In this document: positions 9,786-21,216 of the stretch, one piece after another
Layout: each line of letters starts with the position of its first letter
Numbering within the stretch: position 1 is the first letter of the stretch
From: Saccoglossus kowalevskii
Lineage: Eukaryota; Hemichordata; Enteropneusta; Harrimaniidae
Direction: 5' to 3'
Assembly (NCBI RefSeq): GCF_000003605.2
Contig: NW_003149276.1
Span: 96,789-143,565 of the forward strand
Length of the DNA: 46,777 nt
Notes under the pieces: generated by a model
Seen by the model: the letters and a program-made list of their open reading frames with translations, nothing else
Databases searched by the model: none
What the model was told of the DNA's origin: nothing
Translations under genes and position numbers: made by a program

Positions 9786-10119
9786 GGTCATGATTTTGCA
9801 TATTAAAAACCTTATTTGCATATACATTTTTCTCATTTCAGCCTCTGTAAGCAAAATTTCATTTTTTCACCACATTGTTTATGTCATACTGTACCCATAA
9901 TCCTTTGCTGGAGAATCAAAATAGTGAACCACTATAAAAAAACTAAAACTTTGACCCCTCTAAAAATTATATTGCCTAATTATTTGGTTTTTCAGTATTT
10001 TATTCACCTCCAAATTGCCGACTTCACTAAAAAATTGCTGACTTATTCTTATTCGAAAATTTCGAACAAAAAAATCTATGTGAGCTTTCTAATGGGACTT
10101 TCTCCGAAGGCGTGAATCA

Positions 10120-10745
10120 GAGTTTCTGATTAACTGAGAGATTTTTATTTTATTGCTAATGAAAGTATATTCTATGTTTCAAATAAAAACAAACACAACT
10201 GTATTGCGTAGCAGCAAATGATCATGGTTGCGAAATACGGTCACAGTGCGTTTTACAATTGTTGATTGTTACTCAGTAGTGATAATAACAGGCAAAAAAT
10301 TAATTTGTTGAATTGTGATGAAATGCAAATAAAATTCAACTCAGTTTCATAGTAAGCGAATGATTTCGGTCGCATATAAACGTTTGATGCTGTAGATATC
10401 CGCCATTTTGTTTCTCTTGCATAAGTTCACCTAATAGGTCAAATCACTAATTAACCAATCAAAAAGCTGAATGATGTCAACGTGTTCAAATTGCCATAGC
10501 TCATTTAAATATGTTAATGTTATGGAACGCAACATGGTAGAGACTTGCTGATGTTGTAGTCCGAGCTTTTGGCTTGGATTTTGATGGGAAAACAGCCTGA
10601 TTTTTATTTCAAATAAAAAAATTAGTTGTTTTCAAAAAATAAAGTGAGCGTTTGAAGAATAATTCAACATTGTTTACAGTGATAACAGCTCATTGTCGAA
10701 ATGAAGCTTATCCATTCACGCTAGTCACAATAAACATCGTACCAG
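10120..10745 (-). repeat. 0.6-kb repeat, arm 1 of a distant inverted pair
   Basis: This stretch is the diverged reverse complement of 28690-29330 over about 600 bases. Matching blocks include CATAGCTCATTTAAATATGT here against ACATATTTAAATGAGCTATG there, CTAATTAACCAATC against GATTGGTTAATTAG-like sequence, GCGAATGATTTCGGTCGCAT against GTGACCGAAATGATTCGC, and CATTCACGCTA against TAGCGTGAATG. Both copies lie in introns of the host gene, 18 kb apart. No open frame. Probably a non-autonomous transposon or an older dispersed element. Confidence 0.7.
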
Positions 10746-11399
10746 TTTATTTTTTTTTAAATCCAATTTTATTTGTTTAATCCAAACTGCCGTTTAACGG
10801 CCCAGGGCGAATTTACAGCAGAATTTTGTCCCTCAAATAAGGGACACATTAGCTTTGGTTCCAACCGGATATATTGCACTGGGTCTGGGAGATACAAAAT
10901 GTTCCAGTTGCTAAACTTCCGTGTATCTTCTGTCCAATGGGTACCGGTACTTCGAACATTCACAAGTTTTTTCTAGGGGATGTGAGACAGCTTTCATTTT
11001 TTAAAAACTAACGAAGCACACTGTCTATCATCCACACTTTTTTCATTTGCTGATTTCTATTCTGAAAAATGTGACTGTTCGAAAATGTACCTTAATTTTG
11101 TGCTCTAAAAACATGTCAGATTTTCAACACAAATTTAAAACCGATCAAAATTTTAGAGTTTTTACGGTACATACATTTGTAATATTGACGAACAAAAAGT
11201 GATATAATAAGAAACGTGCAACCTATAATTGTGGAGCTCCTTCCTCTGGAATATTGTTTTTTGCTGGTTTCCTCCTTTAATAATATTTACTGTTTACACA
11301 AAAAATCCTTTTTAATGTACCATTTCATTTTTTGATGTTAGGATTTTACAAATAAATACTTGGGTATGTTTGTATTATATCATCTTTTCTATTTTGCAG
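10746..11399. other. Intron sequence, no feature recognised
   Basis: Positions 10790-10970 are less AT-rich (CGGCCCAGGGCGAATTTACA, GGGTACCGGTAC) and open on both strands for about 60 codons, but no domain is visible. The final bases are the acceptor of the next DED exon. Confidence 0.35.
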
Positions 11400-11498
11400 G
11401 ATCGTTCATTGATCAAAGCGACATCTATCCTGAATATATGGAAGCTAGTGACAAGTTTAACAGATTGCTCTGTGATATTTCAGATGAAATAAATGATG
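11400..11498 (+). CDS. Host gene exon 14: DED2, first half
   Basis: Acceptor TTCTATTTTGCAG, donor GTAAGACA. Phase 1-1, 33 codons: SFIDQSDIYPEYMEASDK followed by FNRLLCDISDEIND. The second part is helices 1-2 of a DED and is nearly the same as in DED1 (LLCDIS versus MLCDIS). The first codon is completed by G from exon 13, giving Gly, and the last by AA of the exon at 16839, giving Glu. Confidence 0.8.
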
Positions 11499-12067
11499 GT
11501 AAGACATCAACTTTATATGATATTATACGCACAATAATACTAAGGATACAGAGGTATGATTATGAGGAATTGGGGTGATTTGTTTAGTGCCATTTTTATA
11601 TTTAAAAACAATTATAATAGTACTTTAATTAACCAATTCTGGCACAGCCTGAAACAGCTGGGGCCTATTGGAATTATGTGGTATTCATGGATGAATGAGG
11701 AATTGTATGACAATTTATCAGCAATGAATGGGCAGATTTAATCCAACATAAACATCACACATACTGGGTTACTCTGGGACGTTGTTTCGTTTTTAATTAA
11801 ATTCAAAAATGTTACCTCTTTTGTCGAGTGTAGAAAAAAAATAATTCATACTACACATTTCAAGACTAATGTGGTGAGGTCCAATATTGTTGGCAAATTA
11901 TATTATTGACTTTATCAAAAATTACTTTTGATATTTTATGTGTAGGCCTTCTGGATAGTTAATTTCACCATGATAACCTCAGCTGTAGCTCATGTGTGCG
12001 AATGGCAATGAGTTTGGTCTGTCTGTCAGTCATACCCAGAACAGCTACTAACCCTTACCAAAATCAA
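11499..12067. other. Intron sequence, no feature recognised
   Basis: AT-rich intron start. A 61-codon open frame at 11556 is unsupported. Confidence 0.35.
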
Positions 12068-12600
12068 GTATACTGAAAGTATACCCAAGGTACGCTCTGC
12101 ATGCGTAAGTTAGGTATACTTAATGTGTACCAGAAATGAAACAACTGGTATACCTTAAGTAGTTCAGAATTGGGCACATTGATGGGTATACTTTGGGTAT
12201 ACCTCTTTGGAAGAAGTATACCTTAGGTGTATTTATTTTTATGGAAAGTATATCCTAGGTACATTTATCTCGAATAGTATACCTTTGATAAACCTCACAA
12301 AACAAACAGACAAAGAACTCAACAGGTATACTCAAATTGACTGTCCACATGCAAAGTTGGAAATAGGTACATATATGGTATACCTGAAATATACCAATTT
12401 TAAACGTTGCATGATAGCTGTGCTCAAAGGTATACCTAAAGTGTACCACTTGAACTTCAGTATTGGAAGGTACATTTTAATAAGTATATTTATCCAGAAA
12501 CAAGTTTTCAAATAAGTAGTATTTTGGTATACCTGAAGTATACTTAAATCAATTTGGTATACTTATAGTGTACCGGTACCTTTGGTATGCCAGAACAGTT
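12068..12600. repeat. Run of GTATAC palindromes (GGTATACCT-type motifs)
   Basis: I count 14 GTATAC hexamers in about 530 bases, often paired as GGTATACCTgAAGTATAC-like double palindromes with variants such as GTGTACC and GGTACATT. Spacing is irregular (8 to 80 bases). One of the two open frames across it encodes IPLINLT and a Tyr-rich string caused by the repeated TATACC, so it is a by-product. The run could form many small cruciforms or hairpins. No family was recognised. Confidence 0.65.
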
Positions 12601-12699
12601 TTTTATTTAGTAAGGGAATAGCTACTAATAGAGTCTGTTCGTTTTAAATAACCACCATATGAACCATTCTGTCTGTATATCAAGTTAATGGATAATAGT

Positions 12700-13710
12700 C
12701 TTTTTTCAGCTCTACTGTTGACTTTGTCAAGCAGAGCTCATCATATGAGTGATTGTCCAATGACCATTGTTCGCATCAACGTTTTACTTTTTCCACTTCT
12801 TATTGAAAACAATAAGCCTGATTTGCTTTGATACTTGGTGTATATGTATCTCAGGTACACCTCACTTAGATTTTTTCATTTCATGATGATATCTTCAATT
12901 TTATAACTTTTGTGAATATTTTTTTGTGATTTTTGGTAAAAAGTGATATTTATATAGTCCAATTGCTTGATATTATACATATAGCTACCTCAGGTAGACC
13001 TCTCTCAGATTAGTTCATTTTGTGATGATATCTTCAATTTTCTAATTTTGGTGAATATTTTTTGCGATTTTTGTTATAAAGTGATATTTATATAGTCCAA
13101 TTGCATGATATTATACATATAGGTACCTCAGGTAGACCTCTCTCAGATTAGTTCATTTTGTGATGATATCTTCAATTTTCTAATTTTGATGAGTATTTTT
13201 GTCATTTTTGGTAAAAAGTGATATTTTTTGACTTCATGTTGAAAACCACAAGTCTGATTGCTTTGATATTCTACATATAGACACTTCAAATGGACCTTTT
13301 CCAGATTTGTTTATTTTGTGACGATATACTGTGGAATACTTTATTTTCGCTGGAATTAATTTTCGCTGAAAAGGCTTTTTGGACGTTTTGCTTGGAATTT
13401 ATTTTCACTGATTTTTCATGAGTTTAATGTGAAATACAGGAAAAAAAAGTATATTCGCTGGATTTTATTTTCAAGGAATCATCCCTTCAGCGAAAATAGC
13501 GAAAATAAATTCCAAGCAAAAATAAAGTATTCTACAGTACTCAATTCTCTAATTTTGATAAATATTTTTGCCATATTTGGTAAAAGTGATTTTTATATAG
13601 TGCAATTGGTTTGATATTATACATATAGGTACCTCAGGTAGACCTCTCTCAGATTAGTTCATTTTGTTGTGATATCTTCAATTCTCTCATTGAGATGTGC
13701 ATTGCTAACA
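12700..13710 (+). repeat. Repeat family R1, tandem cluster
   Basis: Four to five successive copies, with period about 150-180 bases, of the block TATTATACATATAGGTACCT, CAGGTAGACCTCTCTCAGAT, TAGTTCATTTTGTGATGATA, TCTTCAATTTTCTAATTTTG. The cluster starts with a CAGCTCTACTGTTGACTTTG head and is interrupted by the MITE at 13327-13539. Confidence 0.65.
13327..13539. mobile_element. 213-bp MITE with about 43-bp terminal inverted repeats
   Basis: Left end TACTGTGGAATACTTTATTT and right end AAATAAAGTATTCTACAGTA are reverse complements with one mismatch. Pairing continues inward through TTCGCTGGAATT and AATTCCAAGCAA and through TTTTCGCTGAA and TTCAGCGAAAA. The element splits an R1 copy between GTGACGATA and CTCAATTCTCTAATTTTG, so it inserted after that repeat. 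The flanks allow a TA target duplication (Tc1/mariner-like), but this is inference. No coding capacity. Confidence 0.8.
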
Positions 13711-14305
13711 GCGGATCTATATCCTACAGGCTGCTTATTTGTAAGCCTGATATGCCTCAGGCAGGCATTGTAGTGAACTTTAAGCCATTTTGGTCAAAGG
13801 TTTTTTTTTGATGATGGATTAATTTTACCAATCCAATGATCAGAGTCTGAACCAGAAATTAAGTGAGGTACTGACTTTTAATTCTATACCTTCTTTTTGC
13901 AAGCAAGTTATGTTTTGTTAAGGGAATACTGCACCTAAAAATATTTTATCACCAAAAAGTGTGCAGACATACAAAAAATGTATTTGTGTTTTGATGAGTG
14001 GTTGAAATATTTAATATGAACAAGGCACTTCATTGGGTAATTTAGTAACTACTTAGCTATACCAGCTGGTGGTGGGTCTGTAGTCTTGATGGAGGTTTTT
14101 CGGATGCCTTCTCAAAAAACGCTGATCCTTTTGACTTGATTGTTGTTGTGAACTACATGTATAACACTATTTGGTCATAATGACCTCATAATATGCATAA
14201 ATGTTGTATCTGTTGCACTGTAAAGGGAAAGAACAAAAACACTCATTTAGACAGATATGTGTACAGTGCTGATATTGATGGTCCACATGTATAGGATTGA
14301 CCTGT
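13711..14305. other. Intron sequence, no feature recognised
   Basis: No exon or domain seen. GGTCATAATGACCTCATAAT near 14173 resembles the palindromic repeat at 15437-15790. Confidence 0.35.
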
Positions 14306-14740
14306 CAGATTTGTTCATTTTGTGGTGATATCTTCAATTGTCTATTTTGGCGAATAATATTATCTACTTGTTCTTGACAGGTACCAGACTAGTTGCTTTC
14401 ATACTCAGTGTGTAGATACCTTGGGTGGACCTTTGTCAGATTTGGTCATTTCGTGGTGAATATTCTTTTTTCAATTTTGGTAAAAATGCTATTTTTGACT
14501 TCTTCTTGAAATCTACTCAATTGCTTTGATACTTGGTATGTTGATACCTTTGGCAGACCTGGGTCAGATTTGGTTATTTTGTGGAGATATCTTTAATTTT
14601 CTATTTTTAGCAAATACTTTTACATTTTGGGTGAAAAAACTACCTGCTTGCTTGGTATGTTCTTACCCTTGGTTGACCTCTCTCAGATTTGTCCTTGGTG
14701 ATATCTTCAATTCACTATTTTAAGCAAATAACAAGTATGA
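14306..14740 (+). repeat. Repeat family R1, tandem copies
   Basis: Three units with CAATTGCTTTGATACTTGGT and variants, GACCTGGGTCAGATTTGGTT and a GGTGATATCTTCAATT block. Short open frames here are repeat by-products. Confidence 0.55.
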
Positions 14741-15436
14741 AGTTGATAACAATTGCCAACAATCATGTATACCACCATGGCTGTGGTATATACTAGTACT
14801 TTGTTCCGAGGAAGGCACTTTACAAAAACAGTGGAGCTGCATGATATCTCAAGAACTGCTAATCAAATTCATTACAACTGGATAGAAATAATGCTAGACT
14901 TGATAAGGTTCTGCTAGAAATAAACTAAATCTAAATCTGGAAATCTATTAGTCAAGTTACTCAGTTTGGTCATCAAGTATGTTATATATTTTTTCAACAT
15001 ATTCTTGCTTCGGGCGAATGCATTAATTTGAATATGACAAGAGGTGTATTTGATTGCTGTGTGCAAGGCACACAATGGGAGTCATTGCAGTTTATTTCAT
15101 CTGTGTAGGTATCTGTATTTTTGGATGTCTGTATATGTTTGTCTGTTCCATCAAATACCAATCATTAGGGTTTCCTAAAATCAGGCACACAGGTCATATG
15201 ACCTGGTAGCAATCTTTAGTTTTTAGAGAGCCGTTTTAGAGAAAAAGATTTTAGAGTGATCATTTCACATATTTTTTTTGCTCCTCAATGAATCATGGGG
15301 AAAGAGAGAGGTTCCCTAGTATGATCTATATATACTGAATGTAAATGCACTTATGCAGGGAAATTCTATTTGTAATTTTTGTTTTCAATTGAAAGTTCAT
15401 TCATTCTAGAAACAGTGATGGGGGGGGGGTCTTGTA
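14741..15436. other. Intron sequence, little recognised
   Basis: Contains CACACAATGGGAGTCATTGC (15070), a fragment also present at 28640, and a ten-base G run at 15420-15429. No exon seen. Confidence 0.35.
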
Positions 15437-15790
15437 ATATGCATAATTATAATATCTCAAGCACTGTTGCAGATAGGGACATGCAACCAGTTTTATAGTA
15501 AAGGGAAGTGACACGTGATTTGTCTGAAATATGACCATATATGGTCAGGTGACCTCATTAATATGCATAACTGTCATTTCTCAAGCACTGTTGTAAATAT
15601 AAACGTACAACCATCACTCTAATGGAGGTATTGGACAACAGTAATAAAACATATCAAATGACCATATATGGTCATGTCACTTCATTAATATGCATGACTG
15701 TAATATTTCATTCGCCATTGTGTATAGGGAGATGCAAACAGTGCTATCAGGGTATACAGCAAATATGCCAAGTGTCATTGGTCAAAAGGG
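15437..15790. repeat. Tandem repeat with GACCATATATGGTC palindromes
   Basis: Three imperfect units of about 120-125 bases. Each contains CATTAATATGCATAACTGTC or a variant, a TCTCAAGCACTGTTG block and ATGACCATATATGGTCA. The palindrome is perfect over 14 bases in two units. Confidence 0.6.
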
Positions 15791-16838
15791 CTTGAAACCT
15801 GGTCATTACTGCTATACAGCTATATTTATATTTTATGATGCTTTGTGACTATGCACAGACCTTTAATTGAAAATTCTAAATTATAAAACGCAAATCTTAC
15901 TTTAGTGCTGTTAACTAGGTAGAGCATTGTCATTACATTTCTCATTATGCACTGGGAATTTTGAAGCTACGATTTAAGTGAGACTATACCTTGTCCCTGT
16001 TCGACACACAATTAACATAAGGTCATATTTCAGAGCCCTTTACACTAAATCCACTTAATAATTTATGCGGGCCACATGCTCATGCAGCAGTTTAGTGCTG
16101 CCATCCAGGCGTGCATAATTGTGAATGATAATTGTTTTTTTATATTAGATCTAACATCTTCCTTTTTGGCATATTACTATATTTCTGAAGGCTATCACAG
16201 TAATAATACATGCATATGTTTACTTGTTGGGATAAGTTTGTAATAAATATTTATAGTAGCAAATTTCATTGGGTGAGCCTGGCTGCAAAATAATTAATTA
16301 ACAACTGGATACAACTATGGGTGTGAGCAAACCTTAACTGACACTGCAAATTGTATATTTTCAAAAATACAGTATGTATGTTACTCACTTGGTATATGGT
16401 CATGTTTGACTTATTTCCCTCTCATGAAAACATTGTCACACACTGGAGACCTGCACTTTACTTGCGTTTGGATACAAAAAATGCATACCATGTGACCATG
16501 TATTACATTGCAAATTTTGTTAATACTAGATTTGTTTATTATTCACTCTTAATTCCCGATCATACACTACAAATTCATTAAGAAACAATTCACCTGGTCA
16601 CATGAATAGTTATTTGATTGCATATATTTTACATGTAGCAATATATGTCTATGATGATTCAATTTTTGATGAAATAAAAAGTGACAGACTTGCATTCATC
16701 TTGCTGTTTTGGTCATATTATTTTATTTTAGCATGGATAACATGTTCCCTAATTGCAACAATGACTGTGTCATTGATAATGACTTGTCTATTTAATAATG
16801 TACCTCTTTTGATTGTGCTATAAATCATTTTTTCACAG
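15791..16838. other. Intron sequence before DED2 second half
   Basis: No domain recognised. Open frames at 16351-16581 and 16602-16823 are hydrophobic AT-rich frames without homology. The end carries acceptor CATTTTTTCACAG. Confidence 0.4.
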
Positions 16839-17048
16839 AAAAACTTCAAAATTTGAAAAGTCGTTGCGAAACAATTATACCAGAGGGCAAAAGGGCAAAA
16901 CTGAAAAGAGTATATGACGTGTTTATGGAGTTATGCCTGAGGAAGCAAATAACACACAGTAACACACGTTATCTGGAAAAATGTCTAACAGAAATTAAGG
17001 AGGGAAGGATGCTTGAAAAAGTGCACATGTATCACAGAATGATAAAAG
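16839..17048 (+). CDS. Host gene exon 15: DED2, second half
   Basis: Acceptor ATTTTTTCACAG, donor GTGAGTAT. Phase 1-1, 70 codons. Reads KLQNLKSRCETIIPEGKRAK, then KRVYDVFMELCLRKQITHSN, then TRYLEKCLTEIKEGRMLEKV. It aligns residue for residue with the second half of DED1 (LKxRCxxxIP, YDxF, TxYLExxL). The helix 6 motif is EGRML rather than RxDL. Joined to the exon at 11400 it forms the second DED, also about 85 residues. Confidence 0.82.
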
Positions 17049-17778
17049 GTGAGTATATTTTACACTTTGTTTTGCCCTTTATACTTTATTCACTATTCAC
17101 CATAAAGCCTGCCGTCTGGTTCAACTCTGGTCATTCATGAGTATTTACGACCGAATTTCTGGAAATGTAGCTTTTACAACTAAATACATGTTCAACATGA
17201 TCACCTTCTTGCATTTCTCCCGAAGTGCATGTGCCAAATCATGCATTTGCTTGGGTCCATGCTATACGCTTTTGGATCCTCAGATATAAATGCCTGTGCA
17301 AACAGCAGCGAGAAGCAGCCACCAGTTTGAAAAATAGTGTGGGTGTGTACTGCAGTATGTTTTAATACTTATTTGAGAAACCACATCCCACTTACCTCTG
17401 GTTTTCGATTGACGACAATGTTAAAATGATAAACAAAGTCTTTAAAAGTTTGAAATTATCCTGACATTTGGTATGTAATATCTATGGTGAGAATTTATGA
17501 GAAAACTAAAATACTCTTACTATGCCACCTTTTGATTGTTCCAACATTTCTATTATATTGTAATTAGTTGTGATTAGTCACATCTCTAAATTTAGCACAT
17601 GGAATCTATAGATTGCCATAGTAATCAGTAATTTCTGTAATATTAATATTATTGAGTGAAAGGCACAAAGGCTAACTAAAGATACCTCAGTGAAGTCAAG
17701 TCTGTTCCTCTTGATATTTTACTTTAACATAATCAAAATGTTATGCTTTCGTTTGGTAACAATTTATATATTTTACAG
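17049..17778. other. Intron between DED2 and DED3
   Basis: The shortest intron of the DED region that separates two domains. No repeat or exon recognised. Acceptor TATATATTTTACAG at its end. Confidence 0.45.
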
Positions 17779-17877
17779 GAATCCCTGAAAGCTCAGACAA
17801 CATAATTTCTGGCTATGAAGAAGCTTACCCACAGTTTGATGAAATGATTTGGACCATTTCAACTGAAATAAACAAAG
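17779..17877 (+). CDS. Host gene exon 16: DED3, first half
   Basis: Acceptor TATTTTACAG, donor GTGAGCTT. Phase 1-1, 33 codons: IPESSDNIISGYEEAYPQ followed by FDEMIWTISTEINK. It is the same length as the DED2 half and has the same hydrophobic pattern, but is more diverged (IWTIS for LCDIS). The first codon is Gly (G from exon 15 plus GA). Confidence 0.77.
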
Positions 17878-17964
17878 GTGAGCTTAACACCCATCAATAC
17901 TTTCTATTTCACTGTAGCTGGACCAAGAACACTAAATCGAGCAGTATATGATCAGTGTTCATGA

Positions 17965-18440
17965 TGACAGAGCGGAGCTGTTCATATAGATGAATGTCTG
18001 TTGTTCGTCATCTATTGTCCATCAATAATTGCATTTTCAACTTCTTGAAAACTACCAGCTCAATTGCTTTGATACTTGGTTTAAGTATGTCCCTTGCGTA
18101 GACTTATGTCATACTTGTTCGTTTTGTGGTGATATCTTAAATTATCTATTTTTAACAAATATTTTTGTAATTTTGGGTAAAAAATGCTATTTTTTGAAAA
18201 CTAACCGCTCAACTGCTTGAACACAGTCTGATTGCTGTGATATTCGAGGTGCACACCATTTTTGTTTGATAGCTAGTGTTAAATTGACATGTTCTCAACA
18301 GCCAGAACCAAACTACTTTTTTGTGGGATAACTGCGATGTCTTAAGGGTGTGTGTATTGCTCGACATGGCTACCATTATGTTCTTGTAGGACCGCAGAGA
18401 TATTTAGATCACCAGGTCCCTTGTTTTACAAATTGTGTAC
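17965..18440 (+). repeat. Repeat family R1, near full copy
   Basis: Starts GACAGAGCGGAGCTGTTCAT and ends ATGGCTACCATTATGTTCTT followed by CACCAGGTCCCTTGTTTT, the same ends as the copies at 3005 and 23745. Internal CTCAATTGCTTTGATACTTG block present. Confidence 0.6.
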
Positions 18441-18889
18441 ATTTATCTCAGACAAACTCATCCAATTTTTTTTTTAAATTTGGCATAAAATTTGTCATCA
18501 ACTGTGTTTACTACATCACCTACCCGAAAATCCGTGGAAATAATAAATTTCATTTATTACTTGTTAGGCTTAATTACAGATTACAGCCCCAAACAGAACA
18601 ACTAGAGAATATACACGGGTCCAAAACAAACACCCTTGGATAGTATTCTTTATAAAAAAGGCCCCGCCTAAGGGGTCACCCACAGGGCGATAATGCACCA
18701 GAGGCCCACCAGTTACCTAATTTTGTTTTGTTCCGCTGTCTGATGGTTACGTAATTTTGCTACTGCGGGATTTATCGTACAAAAAAAATTGCAGATTACA
18801 GATTTCTGATTGAGCCTCTAGAAATCTAGTGGTGATCGACTCCGACAATCAACGTCATTATGGTAAAGGCTTTCCTTATTAGGAGCCCC

Positions 18890-19900
18890 TGTTGGAGTCC
18901 CTGCTCAATGTAGCGGGATCAATGAGACAAGACCTTCAAAACCGTTTATCTTTGAGGTGACGGGGATATCGGTCGATAACTTGGAAACACCGGCGATGTA
19001 ACTTTCTCCCAATGTCCTGTTCGATGTTATCGAGTCAGGTAAACACCGTTCCACCGCTTTTGCTAGGGGATTGGAGTTGCCTGTCACCATGATTACCGAT
19101 GTCAGTAAACAGCATTCAATCCACCAAGACTTCATCGGTACTGACGCAGCCTGAGCTGCTTGCACGAACAAGCCTTCCCTTACCGGTACTAGTCAAGTTG
19201 AAGAGATGGCTTGGAAGGCATGGATGTTTAATCTGGCCTCAAAAGTCAACTCCCTTCTGCAGTCACAGGATATGACGAAGGAGGACCTGGGGGGATGAGA
19301 TACTACCTGTTCCTCCTCCGCCAGGGCTAGGGTCAGATGTGTCCCATCCCCCCAGTGACTGATCCTGGATTGGGTCGGTCTTGTCCCATGTCTCCTCATT
19401 GGGGCTACGCAAACCGGGTCCCTGATTTGGGTTACTCGTTCAGTGCCACAGCCTTCTCCACGGGTTCCCTGCCTCGATTCTGATACTCATGCCTTTGTTA
19501 AGGCGGGTTACTTAGATCGGGAAGGCCATGTTGCCTGGTCATTTCACCAGCACCAGAGCCTGTATGTGTATCAGGCACTGCGGGCATAATTTAAACCCAT
19601 CAAATTTGTAGAATGGGTCTTCTTTGTTAGAGCGTTAGCTCACCCTTTTAAGTTCTAACCGGCTGAGTGCTAAGCAACGAACTACGATCCTCAGGCAGTT
19701 GGACCAGTTTTGCATAGAGAGTCGCTAAATGCGATGTCCTGCAAGTATATACTGACCGCTTTGCAAGGAGTGGTTTCAGTTGAGCGAGAGGCAATACTGA
19801 GTCAGTGCGCCTACCCTACTCTAGCGGGAGACGAGTTTGATCACCTGCAGAGAGGGCCTTGGGGGCCAACTCGTTAATGGCCCACTTAGCTGATGCGGTG
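18890..19900 (+). pseudogene. gag-like relic of DIRS element A
   Basis: Matches at DNA level the gag regions of B (33660-35050) and C (38800-40450): the CAAGACCTTCAAAACCGTTT block, ACTTTCTCCCAATGT, the CGTTCCACCGCTTTTGCT block, and TACCGGTACTAGTCAAG. It has numerous frameshifts and stops and no complete reading frame. A later stretch at about 19480-19800 matches the B segment that encodes LERQLTLLSSDRLSAQQR. Confidence 0.65.
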
Positions 19901-20039
19901 GTCATTAATATTATTCTTGTTGGCTAGGGCTGTTTGCCCTTTTTCTGCTGACAGTTTGCAGTAAAACCGCAGGACAGATCAGGCATACATCCCATGCTTT
20001 TTGACCAGCCAGCAAGGATCTAAAGCGCTCGTTGTCGCC

Positions 20040-20640
20040 TTCTAAGGGGCAGAAGAAGACCGGTAGCAGGAAGTGTCAGAAAAGGTCCAAGAACGTGGCC
20101 CTTGTGGTAGGAAGTTCTGGCATTTCCGGGGTCCAGGGAGCCACAAAGTCTCGTTAAAGGCTTCACCAGCTGCTTGGGCATATATGGTGGTAGGACTCTG
20201 GGTTCCTCCCTCCGGAGTCCTCGGGCTCAGCCTCCCCATCTTCGACCTCCTACGCTGGGGGCTGGAGTTCGGAGAGCTGTACATTGTAGCTCTGAACCCC
20301 TGTCCGCTCTTCCCCGTCGGATCACGCCTCAGCAGCACACCAGCTTGGCGCAGGAGAGTTTCTGACCCCTTGATGCTCGCAGTAGAGTCTTGGGGTGGGG
20401 GTGGTGTAACAAAGCGCTCTCCGGTCTCCTACCCCTCTGAAACCTCATTCCCCCTTTGGTCTGCTACCGAGGGACGAGGTCAAGGCGGGGATGACCCGGC
20501 AGGAAGTAGCCAGGCTTTTGGAGAGAAGGGCGGTACATCTTGTGAAGAACCCCATTTAAATGGTTCTATTCTCACATGCTTCTTGTTTCCAAGAGTTGGG
20601 GGGTTGGCGTCCTCAGGTGGCTGAACGGGTTTGTGGAGCG
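20040..20640 (+). pseudogene. Pol lead-in relic of DIRS element A
   Basis: Homologous in DNA to 35200-35790 of element B: GGGCAGAAGAAGACCGGTAG, GGCTTCACCAGCTGC, and GGAAGTAGCCAGGCTTTTGG (the stretch that reads EVASLLGKRA in B). It ends at CTGAACGGGTTTGTGGAG, the LNGFVE of the reverse transcriptase N-terminus, after which the match stops. The 183-codon frame at 20073 is a shifted frame and not a protein. Confidence 0.6.
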
Positions 20641-20989
20641 GAGCACTTGCACTTAGCGCAACCGCTCCTCCATGAGTTGGCCCTTTTCTTTTAATAATAT
20701 TATCAAGTCCAACCCCATATCATCCCGCAACCTAGTTTTTTCTGGCTATGCAGTTCGAAACAGAACAAGTGCTTGTCCGTAGTGTTGTACAGCTAGAGGG
20801 GGGGGACGTATTTCTCCATATGTTGAAGCCAGTGGAGGAGAATCACTTTTGGTGACTGGAACTGAGTGGAGCTATGGCTATGGCTAGGTCTGCTTGATAA
20901 TCACCATATGCCAAGCTTCTGACGTGCGTGCCACTGCTCACGGAGACAAGCGCATTTGCCATGGCGCTCTTTTGATCTCTGAGAGTCCC

Positions 20990-21215
20990 ATAGACGCTTA
21001 CGCATTTCCACCCTTCAAACGAGGCACTAAGTGTTGGAGAAACTGTGACTTGAGCCCACCTGCCTTATGTTAATGGTGGCGCCCAATTGGCCAGGAAGGT
21101 CTGCTGGACCTTCTAGTCGAGTCCCCAGGGGAGTTGCCCGATCTTCCGGATCTGTTGTCCCAGCCGAACGGCACTCTCCTGTTCAGCCCCGCATTGTTCC
21201 ATCTTCATGCGTAGA
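20990..21215 (+). pseudogene. Pol C-terminal linker relic of DIRS element A
   Basis: Shows the block usual between RNase H and the recombinase of DIRS pol: DAYAFPPF (near 20992), then MVAPNWPGR (near 21070), then after a frameshift LLDLLVESPGELPDLPDLLS (near 21100-21160). This shows the element once carried full pol. It is cut at about 21215 by family R2 sequence. Confidence 0.65.
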
Positions 21216-21216
21216 G

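Noticed and set aside
16351..16823. Two hydrophobic open frames that might be membrane proteins
   Set aside because: Composition follows the AT-rich intron. No homology, and they lie directly before the DED2 acceptor without a donor of their own.
20073..20624. 183-codon open frame on the plus strand
   Set aside because: It lies in GC-rich DIRS pol lead-in and is in a shifted frame relative to the homologous region of element B.
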